From Hyaloperonospora brassicae (lineage: Eukaryota; Oomycota; Peronosporomycetes; Peronosporales; Peronosporaceae): DNA of 64,000 nucleotides. The notes beneath the pieces are model-generated. The model did no database searches, was not told the DNA's origin, and was given only the letters and a program-made list of their open reading frames with translations. Of the stretch, positions 1 through 11,146 are shown piece after piece; the stretch's first letter is position 1, and the number at the start of each line of letters is the position of its first letter. The stretch is from contig CANTFL010001332.1 of the NCBI GenBank assembly GCA_947650285.1, forward strand, positions 434,001-498,000. The letters are read 5' to 3'. Made by a program: the position numbers and the translations under genes.

Positions 1-900
1 GGCTTCGCACATTCCAACGATCTGTGAATGTTGTATTTCGAACAGAACTCGAAGAGCTTCATGAGCGAATGGGACACGCACCAAGAGAAATCGTGTGTAG
101 GATGATCTCCTAGGGCATGATCAAGGATGTCAAGATGATATCGGATCCTGATGGATCGACCGTGAGTCGCGGTTGCCACGAAGGAAAGATGGTGCAATGA
201 TCATTCCCAAGCAACTTAAACAAACGCCACTATGACCCGTTTGAGCTTCTGCAAATCGACACCTGTGGCCGAATGGAAATTGACTTGCTGGGTGGAAACA
301 ATTACTTGCTTCTGAGTGTTGATGAAGGCAGAGGATGTATGAATGGTTTCAGTCTGCACACCAAATCCGACAGCGGAGAATGTATCAAGAAGTACATCGA
401 TGCGGTGCAGACGCAGTTTGAGCACAAGGTCAAGTTCGTTCTCCACGATGTTGCACGCAAATTCTGAGCGAATTCGCTTATCGGATTTTACGAAGGTCAA
501 GGAATAGAACTGAGGGTTACCGTCCCGTATGTGCAACAGACCAAGGGTACAGCGGAATGGGCGATTCGAACTATCGTGACGATTGGATATAGTATGCTTC
601 ACTACGCCAAGCTGAGCCAATGTTATTGGGATGAAGCAGCAATGACAGCGATTTACGTCAAGAATCGCCTGCCATCACACAAGTGCCAAGATAAATTACG
701 TTCGAGATCGTCAACGAATTTCGGCCAAGTGTGAAGCACGTACAAGTGTTTGGCTGCCTATTGTTTGTGCTACCCCCAAGTAAAAGCGGTCGAAATGGGG
801 TCCGAAGGCTCGTGAAGGAATGTTCATGGGGTACGAAGAAGTGTCGAAGGCATAACGAATTTACGGGAATTTGGTTACATCGGGTCAGGTAGCAGTCACT
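1..900 (+). pseudogene. Ty1/copia integrase remnant
   Basis: Decayed polyprotein fragment of a Ty1/copia retrotransposon. Reading across frames gives the order expected for a copia integrase: a stretch near 230-465 resembling the start of the catalytic core (GGNNYLLLSVDE), then 465-735 with VPYVQQTKGTAEWAIRT and YWDEAAMTAIYVKNRLPS, which match the family pattern of an integrase core followed by the conserved NRxPS segment, then 720-830 with VKHVQVFGCL, the usual post-integrase block. In-frame stops (for example after 465) and frame changes break it, so it cannot encode a working enzyme. No LTR belonging to it is visible in the window; the 5' part lies off the left edge. The copia assignment is secure from motif order, the exact limits are not. 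Confidence 0.8.
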
Positions 901-1545
901 AAACCCTGAAATATGTTTTGTCTAAAGACTGACATAGAACATTGGCACAAAATTACCACGTTCGTGGGAGTGATGCGTGGACGCAGACAGCGAAAGATCA
1001 CTAGTATAAGCACTTTGCAATATTAAAAGAAGCCTCTATCCCTCAAGTATATAAAAAAAATTTGTTCAGAGTTGCAACCAAATTTTACGTATTGATCAAT
1101 ATAGGAAATGTATTGTCATAAGACTGCTATAATCCGGGCTGGTTAATGAATAGATACCGCTTTTGCTTCTAATACACATGACAAGCGCTAATATCTCCTG
1201 GCAAGAAACTCCTCGCATTCTAAATACCGAAGTCGTACGTTTGAAATAATCAGATGATCGTTCCTCAAACGATTGGCGAGGATCACACGAGATTTCGAGA
1301 TCCCGTGACCGCGGTTTGACGCAGATATTGAGTAAGTACTTAAAAGCTGAACATTGATAACTTGTCTGGCGAACACCGGTCTTGAAACTACAACTCTGTT
1401 CAGGTGGTCGAAGGCACCCAGTCGGATCTTGCATCTGTGACACGAAACAAGCAAATGTAAGGCAGATTGAAATAGCTTAGATCATAATCGACTGGCAATC
1501 TCAGGTCAAGATTGGTCCATATCCATATCGCTGTACCATAATCCG
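901..1545. other. Gene-free stretch between two retroelements
   Basis: About 650 bases without a supportable gene. The left end probably contains further copia decay after the integrase block; the rest, up to the target-site duplication of the gypsy element, is moderately AT-rich and holds only short overlapping open frames on the minus strand (1,096-1,454) with no recognisable motif. Confidence 0.5.
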
Positions 1546-1550
1546 TACAG
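1546..1550. repeat. Target-site duplication TACAG, left copy
   Basis: TACAG lies directly before the 5' LTR and is repeated exactly after the 3' LTR at 7,418-7,422. A 5-bp duplication is what Ty3/gypsy integrases leave, so the pair fixes both ends of the element. Confidence 0.85.
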
Positions 1551-1756
1551 TGTCATGCCGCCGAGTCGGGCAACACGACTAAGCTGAATGTATACTAAAT
1601 ATACCATGACATCACAGGCTAACGTCACAGTCTGACGCCATTAGGAACATTCTAGAAGGATCTAGAAGGACAGGATTGGAGGTAGCACATGATAGCGAAA
1701 TAAGTGTTTAAATTAATTTAGTTTTCAATTTACCTAGTGAACGAGAAGTCTTCATA
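1551..1756 (+). repeat. 5' LTR of the gypsy element
   Basis: 206 bp, begins TGTCATGCCGCCGAGTCGGG and ends GTCTTCATA. It aligns over its whole length with 7,223-7,417. The duplicated motif TCTAGAAGGA appears twice in a row inside (about 1,650-1,669). A possible primer-binding site TGGTAGC starts two bases after its end. Confidence 0.9.
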
Positions 1757-2550
1757 TCTGGTAGCACTTATTGGTCCCCATCATCCTTGCCGTCCCCACC
1801 TCTGTCTTCAGCACCTCCGTATTCACCGTGCTAGCCGTACCTGCTGCACGCCGTCGTCTCTCATGAGTAGAAATCAGGAGATCCCATTTGTAATTCTCAA
1901 TATTTTAAAGGACAGGGACTCCTTTTTATTGGCTGTAAATACTACCGGGTCAATATTACTGCTGCTGTTATCGAGTTTGAAGTCTTAAGTGGCTAGAAAT
2001 CGTCTCGTTTCGGTGATAAGTCAGTTTATTTAACGGAAGATCAGTTCTTCGGTTCATGACTTTTCACTCGCGAAATCAACCCACGAATCTTGCCTTCAAC
2101 GACTCGCTGGCCCGAGTGTTCGTGAGGAAACTAGACGCTGCCGATAGGTGCCGCGCGGATCTTCTGGAATCGATCCGTCGCGCCAGACGCCTTTTGCCAC
2201 TTCAAGAAACACCTGGACACGTCTCACCGCGTCTACTTGCGCAAAAACATCAAAACTCGCTTACTCTCGCACGCCGGTGACTTGCTCAGCTTTAAGAGTA
2301 CTGTGAACCTGTGCATCTCACGCGAATAGCTAAGCACAAGGTCAAAACCATCCGAGATCCTTGTGCTGGGCCACCAGGGTACAAAATTTTACCTGTAAGC
2401 CAACTATTTTCGACCGCCGAGTCGGAAAATTCCTAGAAACCCGCACCGGAGGTTGTCAAGAGAAGCACCCAAGAGCCAAAAAGGACCCCAGATCTACCAT
2501 TTAGAGTTAACTAATCGTTAATATCATTTAGTAACTGTTTTGGTTTAACA

Positions 2551-3520
2551 ATGTCCACCCCGATGACTTCCGATCAGCATGCAAAATTTCAGCACTCTAT
2601 GACCGCAACTATGAAAAACAAGCGCAATTGCTCGAGCGATTTTAAAGTAAAAACAGATTTCGTAAATCAAGCTAGAGGGTTTGAAACGTCCGAAGTATCG
2701 GGTAGGTTGGATGAATCAATTTAATAATACGAGGAGCAAGTGGAATTATATTTATTTGCAGAGGAGTGGACTGGAAGGGTCCAGAACTTTCTCAAAGAAA
2801 ACTCGCTGTCTTAGGCGGGACACTGAATCAAGGAGCCGCTCTGTGGTATGCGATGCAAAAACAGAATGTCACAAACGTGGAAGACTCCTTCAGCAAGGTC
2901 GAACGTGAATTTATTCCTGTTGATTTGAACGAGCGTCTGTGTGAGGATTGAAAAATATGAGAGAGCGCGAATGCGAAGATCTCCCTAGTTATTTGTGCAA
3001 GATTTTGCCACGTAGTCACTCAAGTTCGAGAGATGAGCGAGCTGAACCAGATCATGTACTTTCTACGTGGACTTACAGGTCGCACTCGGAAAGAAATTCA
3101 GTACCTTCGCTGTACAACGCTATCCGAATATATTACGGTTGCGTTCGACTTTGACCGCCTTCATCCTCAGCAACATTATCGAGGAATTTTGAACGATAGA
3201 ACGCGGTACAGGACACACGAAAACAGTCGTCGATATCGATCGAAAGATGGTCCAGATCGTAAATATCAGCTAGATGCAAATTCCGTCTCGTGACGAATGT
3301 CGCCGCCGCAAATTGTGTTTTAAGTGCGGAAGTCCGAATCATCGCTCCGCACAGTGTTGCCATCTCCAGCCACGTAATGATCGAGGTAACAATCGTTTTG
3401 ACCAAAATTACTTGCAAAATGTAAGTCGTCAGCATGTCAACCATGTGGACAGCCGTGAGGACGAACATAATCAATTGATTACGAACGTGTCACGAACAAT
3501 GCCGTGGAGGTACAAAAGAA
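2551..3520 (+). pseudogene. gag of the gypsy element (broken)
   Basis: Capsid/nucleocapsid region. A likely start is ATGTCCACC at 2,551. The capsid part is visible in pieces in different frames: ALWYAMQKQNV and VEREFIPVDLNERL near 2,830-2,945, then MSELNQIMYFLRGLTGRTRK near 3,033-3,095, the usual C-terminal capsid motif of Ty3 Gag. A CCHC zinc knuckle, CFKCGSPNHRSAQC, lies at about 3,319-3,360. The frame changes around 2,940-3,030 and again near 3,290 show that it no longer encodes one protein. Confidence 0.8.
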
Positions 3521-3965
3521 GATAGAAGTAGAACCTATTGGCTTAGAACCAAGCAGCTTTGGATCGGACATGCCAATGAAGGGTCGACAACTAGTGCGTG
3601 GTAGTGTCGTTGGAAAAAAATCCGTCAAGACTTTGATCGACTCTGGTGCGTCCACAAATCTGATTAAACCTATTCTGGCCTCAAATTTACTAAGCGCTCA
3701 GAAGGTACAAGCGCGTCGTATTGACGGAACGTGGACATCGAGTCAGTCCACGAAGAGAGTGGAAGATACCATTCGCATCGACAGTATGTACTTCCCAAGG
3801 ATGCAGTGTATGAGATGGAACCTACCGGATACACATGACTTAATATTTAGTCAACCATGGTTTACCAAGTACAACCCACGGATAGATTGGAGAGCGCAAC
3901 ATATTAAAGTTGAAGCCCACACGAGGTTCGCAGACGTGAATTGTCCTACCTTCAAGAGGAGATGA
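3504..3965 (+). pseudogene. Retroviral-type aspartic protease of the gypsy element
   Basis: An open frame that keeps the active-site triad motif in LIDSGASTNLI (about 3,635-3,667), the D-S/T-G-A signature of retropepsins. A typical gypsy protease C-terminal segment follows, ending in DLIFSQPWFTKYNPRIDW, the link to reverse transcriptase. It is the best preserved piece of the element but is out of frame with gag and ends in a stop at 3,963-3,965 before the RT region. Confidence 0.8.
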
Positions 3966-3989
3966 ACATTGGAGAATATGAGGAAATAT

Positions 3990-5475
3990 ATCAGCTGAAG
4001 GTTACCAACGTAGAACCATCAGAAATATTGAAGGAGTTCATACCAGTTTCGGACGAGTACAAGGACGTATTTCCAAAACAACGTCAGAATGGAATGCCTT
4101 TAAAATCATCAGTGAATGTCGAAGTGCAACTAAGACCTGCTGCGGTGCCGAGCGCCTGTTCTCCTTTTCCTGTCTTTCTGAGGTTGAACAAGACTTACTA
4201 CAGCAATTCGTTGCAGAGAATATACGAAAAGGATGGATAGACGTATCCAAAACGCCATGGGTCTCCAATATTTTTGGAATTCCAAAGAAATATCTCGCAG
4301 CCGAAAAGTTCTTAAAACGCGCCGAATGGCTACGAAGCGTAAATTCGAAGATTCCTATTCAATGGGCAATTGACTATTGCTATGTTGATAGCATGTCAGT
4401 CGAAGCAAAATTCTTTGCCGCTTATCGAAGAACTATTCGACCGCATGGATGGATGCAAGTGTTTTACGCTTCCCGATCTTGCTCAAGGGTTTCATCAAGT
4501 GGTATTGTTACCATCAAGTCGACCCTATACGTCTTTTAAAACCCACAAAGAAACGTATATATGGTGTTTCGCATCAATGGGAATATCAGGAATGTCTGGG
4601 GTTTGGTCACATCTTATGCAAACGTTGTTCGATAAACTAGGAACCTTCGCTGTTTTGTATCTGGACGACATATGTATCTTCTCCCGTACAACGGGAGGCC
4701 AAGTCGACCACGTTCGTGCAGTATACGATGTGTTGCGCACGGAGAAGCTTTAAGCTCGAATCTCCAAATGTGAATTTGATCGCAAAGAAATCTCATTTTT
4801 AGGGCATTTGGTTTCCGAAGCTAGTATACGCGTCAACCCAAAATAAACCGATTTTATCGCAACGTTCCAAACACCGTCCTGTCGCAAGGAGTTGCCAAGT
4901 TTTCTGGGACTAGCTGGGCATTTATAACAATTCATCTTCAATTTTTCACGAATATCGCGACCTCTTCGCGACTTAACCAAACAAGATACTCAATGGAACT
5001 TGGGGGACAATCAGCAAAAAGCTTTACATTCATTCAAGCTCGCACTTCAGCAGCCACCGACTCTACAATTGACAGAATGTACTCACCCTTTCATCGCAAC
5101 AACGGATGCTTTTGGGTTGTGCATTGGTGGTGTTCTTTTGCAGCGTATCAACGGCAACGACCACACCGTCGCGTTTAATTCGAAACATCTGGGCCCATAT
5201 AAATTAAAATAGCCAGCTCACGAGAAAGAGCTGTTAGCCATCAAGACTGGACTCGAAAATTGGCGTCCTTATCGCCACGGAAGACACTTTTCAGTCTATA
5301 CAGACAATTACGCGTGCAGGTGGATGCTCCACCACCCCAAGGTGTCTCCAAAGATGGATCGTATGTTAACGTTCTTTACCAGTTTGACTTTGTCATATAC
5401 CATGTCAAAGGGCGGTCAAATGTGGTGGATGACGCATTATCTCGTACAACCATGTCTGGAGAGCATTTCAACTAA
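3990..5475 (+). pseudogene. Reverse transcriptase and RNase H of the gypsy element
   Basis: Reverse transcriptase in several frames: a fragment before 4,240, then 4,370-4,753 with the fingers/palm region LPDLAQGFHQV, FASMGISGMSGVW and the catalytic box AVLYLDDICIFS, where YLDD provides the two metal-binding aspartates. RNase H follows at about 5,000-5,475 with ATTDAFGLCIGGVL (first catalytic Asp), SKHLGPYKLK and FVIYHVKGRSNVVDDALSR, the standard C-terminal signature. At least three frameshifts or stops separate these blocks, so no functional polymerase can be made. Confidence 0.85.
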
Positions 5476-5481
5476 CCCGAG

Positions 5482-7215
5482 ATGATTACGGATTATGTTC
5501 ACGATATATCACACGCCGTACATGAGTGTACAGACGACTGTAATCAACACTTCACTCTTTTGGATACGCACATGGTTCACGCTGCGTTCATTCAGTACAT
5601 TTCGCTGGATGTCTCCCAACTCTTACTCGACGATGTACATTTGCGGGGAGAGATTTGTCCGATAGGAGTTGCTCAAGAGCAAATATACAACGCCGAGTTT
5701 AACGACGAAGTGCGTATAGCGATTCAGTAAGGTTATCGCAAAGACAAGTGTTTAAAATATATCTGGAAAACCAAGCAGCCAAAAATGACTTCATAATCGA
5801 CAAAGCACTCATATATCTGAAGCAAGGTGATGCAATGCAGCAAATATGAATTTCCGACATACCGGAAATAAAGACGAAGATTCTATACGAGTTTCATGAT
5901 GCAGCCACAGCAGCATATCCACGAGTTCACAGAACTTACATGAAGTTGAAGCAATGGTACTACTGGCCAGAGATACTGATGAAGGTGCGCAAGTACGTCG
6001 AGACATGTGAAACATGCGCTATATGGAAGTCAAACACGCAGCGAAAGAAAGGATTACTTACACCCGTTCCGGAAGAATGTTAGTACGTAGTGTCAATGGA
6101 CTTCATTACTGGACTATCCGTGTCGGAAGGTTGCGATGATATTTGCGTCGTCGTAGACAAGTTGTCAAAGATATCAATCTATGCTCCAACTTATACGACT
6201 GCCGATTCTAATGACACCACAAAGCTATTTTTCGATGCCGTAGTCCGACAATCATGGACTGACGAACATTATCATTAGCGATCTGTATCCGAAGTTCACG
6301 GCAAACTTTTGCAGCTCTCCAATGACCATAATGGGTGTCAAGATAAGCATGACGACCGCACATAGATCGCAAGCGGATGGACAAACAGAACGCCAAAACT
6401 TGGTGTTAGAAGACGCTTTACGCTGCCTAGTATCGTACAGTAATGCATTGTACCAATTTACTTAGAAGGTAGAATACGCGCACGCCACTATAGTAAACGC
6501 GTCTACTTAGCTCACCTCGTTTGAGATTGATACCAGACTAAAATTTCCAAACTGATTGCTCACGAATACAAAGACTACGATGGAATGGATCCGCAACCCA
6601 TCTCAGAGATCGCCTCAAAGTTAGCCAGGGATCGCCAATACCTAGTGCGTAAGGTACGTAAAATCCAGAACAAGCCCAGGAGAGGCAGAAGAAGTACGAC
6701 GACTCTAAACGAACAAGACTTACCTGTACTGTCGGTGACTTAGTTCTGCTGGATATCACAAACCTTCCACTCAAACAGTCAACAGTCAACACTCACATTG
6801 AGCTAAAGAAAGTCAAGCTCACAGAAAATAAAGTTGGACTGTATGAGATAATCTCGATGATCAACCCGAATGTAGCTAAATTGAAGCTACCGCAAAATAT
6901 GACGAGACTGCACCCATCGTTATATTTACGTCGAACTACTCTATCCATATAATACGAATGCGTCTAAGTTCGCTGAACGACAAATGCCGAAAGGATCACC
7001 AATCATCCTTGAGTCAGATACCGGAGAGGAACTACACATTGTGGAAAAATTGCTTCGTGTTCGTCAGTGTAGCCGGCAAATTGGAACAACTAGTAAAATG
7101 GCACGGCCTCCCGGAGTGTGGTGGTACTTGGGAGCGCAGGAAAGCTATTCGCCACGTTTTGCATTGGCAGCGACTAGTTCAGTCCTTTCTAGACCACCAT
7201 CGCGAAGGCAAGTCC
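5482..7215 (+). pseudogene. Integrase and chromodomain of the gypsy element
   Basis: The zinc-binding HHCC region is at about 5,895-6,060 (FHDAATAAYPRVHRT ... WYYWPEILMKVRKYVETCETC). The catalytic core starts near 6,093 with MDFITGLSVSEGCDDICVVV and continues broken to about 6,400, where a GQT-type block is recognisable. At 7,030-7,200 a chromodomain-like segment reads LVKWHGLPECGGTWERR, the shelf motif of chromoviral integrases, followed by a helical tail. Stops at 6,277 and elsewhere inactivate it. Confidence 0.78.
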
Positions 7216-7222
7216 GAAGAGA

Positions 7223-7417
7223 TGTCATGCCACCGAGTCGGGCAACACGACTGAGCTGAATGTATGATATATAGGCCATGACGTCACAGGTTGACGTCAC
7301 AGTCTGACGTCATTAGGAACATTGTAGAAGGACCTAGAAGGATAGGCTTAGAGGAGCGAACTAAGGACATATATTAATTCAGTTTTCAATTTACCTAGTG
7401 AACGACAAGTCTTCACA
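7223..7417 (+). repeat. 3' LTR of the gypsy element
   Basis: 195 bp copy of the 5' LTR, starting TGTCATGCCACCGAGTCGGG and ending GTCTTCACA, followed at once by the TACAG duplication. Differences from the 5' copy are scattered substitutions plus small gaps around the central part, the pattern of independent decay after insertion. Confidence 0.9.
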
Positions 7418-7422
7418 TACAG

Positions 7423-9980
7423 TAACAACAATTTTAAGACTTTGACCTCAAACAATATCTTCGTCGTATAAGAACATAACGAAGAGCACATTGCAGCGCA
7501 ATTTAGCAATAAACCATCTGGTGAGCACAAGATTGCATCATCAGACCAATGGCGCAACCTAGACGGAAGTAGGCAAGTCTGGGTGCTGTGGAACTTGGAC
7601 GATAAAGTGAGCTATCTCAAGCGCGCGGCTTCTCTTATTTTGCACGGTCAGTCTTTTGCGTAGGCCGTCTTGATCAAGATTCTTTACCGAGCCGCAGACT
7701 TTTTTGCTACAAAATTTCTTGTACCCCTAAAAAAACAATAGCTTTAAGCTTGATTGTGCAAGCACCTACATCAAACTTACCTTCGTTCCCGATTTCACCC
7801 TTATTTTGTTCAAATCTGTACACGATACGATGAACGAGAAGTTACCGAAGTAGGGAAGTGGAATATTCGGTTAGACGATACAGGGGGCCCAGCCAGATGG
7901 CTATGATCAACCTCATACAAATCAAATTATTCGCGACAGATCAATCACATTCGGGCTGAGCGTCATGACAAGTTCCTAGCAATTAGAGTACAAGCATTCG
8001 GGGAGAAGTGTTCCCACTCTTCTAGCACAATCTATTTTGTGTTTTAGTATTGATATGAACGCTCTTACGGGTCTAGTCTGCCAAGCGTTTCACGCGTATA
8101 CTTTTGCCTTGTAACGTCATTGGGCGCATATCACTTTTAGTTGGAAGCCGAGAGCTCAAAGTTCGCATTGATGCCAGCAGCTGGCAAAGTTGAATTATCG
8201 GCAACGGAATTAGGTGCTGCTGTAGAACAGGCTCCTTTGTTTGATCGATGTGGCGAAACCTACGCCGATTTCTTGCCCATTTATTGCAACGCGCTTAAAA
8301 ATGGTATATGTAGAAGCAGGGTACTTTGTGAATGATAATCGATGCGCATACCTTGGAGTCGAGACGATACGCGTTGTTTGTATCAGTGGCAATTCGCGAC
8401 GAACGTCGATTTGCTGCTTGTACCCTAACATCTGATATTTACCACAAAACGATTTCACTCGATATCGATTGTGTGCACCGATCGAGGATCTAGCTCAGCT
8501 GGTAAGATATTCTCTGCATCCATGTTTTCTTCTACGACTGCTACATACCGGGATCATGCCTTGACCACCTTCTTATTCAAAGCATGTGGCTTTGCTCCAC
8601 GACTACTGACGTACGGATACCCGTTCCACACATCGTCGACAGCGGACTTTTCTTGGATTTTCCAAGAAAATAGCTCGCTTACATCTCGCGAATCGGCATG
8701 TATGGATCAGTCTCGTGTGTGAGGAGTCGACAGACCGATTTTTCCATATGCCTTTCGTGCCATGTCATCTCAGGACATCACATCTTGCGATACAGAGGCA
8801 CACACAAGATCTGGACGCAGCCACCACGTGGTAGCACCAGCTCCAACATGAGTGACTCGGTATAGCCAAGCTAGGATGGCGACGTAGACACTCAGTCTCA
8901 GACGTTCAATGCCATCCAGATCCATGATCACCAACGGACGCTTTTGTTAGTATCACATTGATGTCCAACTGGTACAAGTTTGCGGATGCATCTGCACAAA
9001 GTCATGTACTTGATGCTCAGCGTATGATCACTGACATAATCGAGTCATTGTAGCGGTAGCTGTAGCTTCATAGCTAGATCAGCGTTGCTTCAGCCTAACG
9101 CATGTGTCTTGGCGAGCGATGCAACATAGTGTACGATCTTGATCTTCTTGATCATGTCTCTGCCGCGGCATGGAACGTGCACTTCTGCTAGCGTGCATGA
9201 GCGAGTCCGGTTGCCAAATTTGTTCTAGTCGCTGTCAAGTGTCTGCCCTCTTGCTCTATGCTGTACGTGCTCATGTTTATATTTTTGTATCTATCGTGCT
9301 GACTGCTACGTTGGAGCTGAGCTGACTGTCGATTGTCGTGGATGGGCAGCCTTCAGATTAACTTGCTGGAAGTAGTGCCTCAGAGATCAAGACGTCGCGA
9401 TAAACAACTGGTGTCACATTGCATGAGCTGTTTATTGCTGAGGCAACACAGGTGGCAGTCCCCTGACTCGTATGCTTCTCCTCTTGTGGGTAAGACACAA
9501 AGGTACTTGCAACAGCTTTTGTAGCTTAGCGTAGAAACGCGACTGGCGCTGTTTTTTGTCTGTCGCGGTCGAGCTCAGTGACCTCATCGATTCGACGTAT
9601 ACTCGAAAACTGTCAGCTACACAAAATGTAGCTGACAATTGTAGAGCACACATCTAATTGTCGAGGTGCCTGTCTAGAAACCAACTGGTCTGCCTCATAG
9701 GTCAGCAGCAGCAGACCGACGAGAGCGGATATTATCTTATCTGCAAAGCCAGGCAACTCCTTCGTTTCCCTCTCCCTGGCGTTAGTGACCTCCCCTCGCC
9801 CCTTCCACCTACAATTCCCACCTGCACCGCTCGTCGTAGTCACTATCGCAAGAGCCAAACCTCTTGCAAAAAAGCACTGGCCGCCATGCCATTCCCACAC
9901 AGTCACGCAAGACGAGTTCCCAAACTACTACCACAAGTACTATCACAAGTACTACCGCCTCACAGAGCGACTGGAACACA
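7423..9980. other. Long stretch without a supportable gene
   Basis: About 2.5 kb with only short open frames. A frame at 8,141-8,335 (+) has a protein-like composition but no family I recognise and no extension by splicing. At 8,484-8,510 the string TAGCTCAGCTGG resembles a tRNA A box, but no B box or acceptor pairing follows. The last 300 bases before the gene at 9,981 are promoter-side sequence. I see no LTR, terminal inverted repeat or transposase here. Confidence 0.45.
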
Positions 9981-11013
9981 ATGGAAGACGAGAAGCTCAT
10001 TCGTCTCCATGACGTGCTCTCGAAGCTCCGTCCGGGCGGCAAAAAGGTGAGCGAAAGCGGCAGAAAAGACAGTTACGCGGTAGTAGTAGTAGTAGTAGTA
10101 GTAGTTTTGCAGTAGCAAAAGTCGCAGCCAAAGGGGTCCACTTGACCAGAAATTCACGCGGTGATCCTCTTAAAACTGCGACTGGTAACGACCGTTTCGA
10201 TGGTGACTGACTTTTTGTATGTGAATGCCGTCTCTGTTTCTGTGTGTGTGTGTGTCTCTCTCTCTCTCTCTTTGCGTCTGTGTGTTGTAGGGAGGTCTGG
10301 GCTTTGCTTCGGTGAATGGTCGAAAGGGAGTGAAGCGGTCGGATGGATTGCCGAACAATGGACTGTACTCGATGTTTGTGCGTCAGGGCGAGGGCGGCTA
10401 CCAGCACAAGCACTGGGAAGAAGAGGGCTCGGAGGCGGTACCTTTGGAGAGTAAAGAGGAGAAGAAGGAGAAGAAGAAGAGCAAGAGAGATCGAGAGAAG
10501 AAGAAGAAGAAGAGGGAGAAAAAGAAGAAGGAGGAGGAGACGCGCAAGAAAAAGAGAGGGGAGAGCAAGAAGAAGAAGAGGGAGACGGTCGAGCCGGTTG
10601 AGGGCAGTGACGAGGAGTCCGAGGAGCTGGTGCTGAAGGAGAAGACGAGAGAGGAGCTGGAGAAGGCCAAGAAGGCCAAGAAGGCCAAGAAGAAGGCCAA
10701 ACGTGCTGCTGCTGTTGCTGCTATCAAGGAGGAAGATGAGGTCGAGATTTATGCGGAGAAGAAGAAGAAGAAGAAGAGCAAGAAGCGGAAACTGGAGTTA
10801 GTCGAGTCGGACGAAGCGGTTGTTGAAGCAAAAGATGACAAGGTGGAGACGACGGATGTGGCAGAGGAGCGAAAGCAAAAGGCAAAGAAGAAAAGCAAGA
10901 AGAAGCACGTGGAAGAGGCTGGAGTTGAGGCGGTTGCTACGAAGAAAAAGGAGGGGAAGAAGGACAAGACGGAGAAGAAGCTGAAGAAGAAGCGGAAGTC
11001 GAAGAAGGATTAG
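9981..11013 (+). CDS. Lysine-rich nucleolar-type protein, 262 aa, two exons
   Basis: Predicted exons 9,981-10,046 and 10,291-11,013; the intron starts GTGAGC, ends TTGTAG and contains TG and CT runs. The start ATG sits in a good context (CACAATGG). The first 75 residues are the only ordered-looking part: MEDEKLIRLHDVLSKL, then a Gly-rich GGLGFASVNGRKG and GLYSMFVRQGEGGY, which faintly resembles the start of small ribosome-biogenesis proteins of the Tma23/G-patch group. Residues from about 85 on are almost only Lys, Glu and Arg (repeated KKKKS, KAKKAKKAKK), typical of nucleolar proteins with basic low-complexity tails. A role in ribosome assembly is an inference from that composition. It converges with the RAP gene, leaving 133 bp between stop codons. 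Confidence 0.7.
10080..10104 (+). repeat. (TAG)n microsatellite in an intron
   Basis: About eight TAG units inside the intron of the Lys-rich gene, followed by TG and CT runs at 10,238-10,272. Confidence 0.85.
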
Positions 11014-11146
11014 AAGCTGAAGAAGAGGAGGATGATGACGAAGGAGTAAAAGCTGAGCAAGTGTCTCGCAGTAGATAGACGAGATGCGGTGCATATGGTT
11101 GAACGTTTGCTTTGTATTCGGACTGGACCTTCAACTGCAAACGTCA

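Larger units (their letters stand above)
1551..7417 (+). mobile_element. Decayed Ty3/gypsy chromovirus, complete with both LTRs
   Basis: A full-length but inactive Ty3/gypsy LTR retrotransposon of 5,867 bp. It is bounded by two LTRs starting TGTCATGCC and ending TTCATA/TTCACA, flanked by an exact TACAG duplication. The internal order, all on the plus strand, is gag with zinc knuckle, aspartic protease, reverse transcriptase, RNase H, integrase and a chromodomain-like segment; pol order RT-RH-INT defines Ty3/gypsy, and the C-terminal chromodomain points to the chromovirus branch. Every domain is interrupted by stops or frameshifts. A purine-rich run just before the 3' LTR (about 7,213-7,221) could be the polypurine tract, and TGGTAGC at 1,759 the primer-binding site. 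The LTRs differ at roughly one position in eight or nine by eye, so the insertion is not recent. Confidence 0.92.

Noticed and set aside
8484..8560. A-box-like TAGCTCAGCTGG suggesting a tRNA gene
   Set aside because: No B box, no pairing acceptor stem and no anticodon hairpin downstream.
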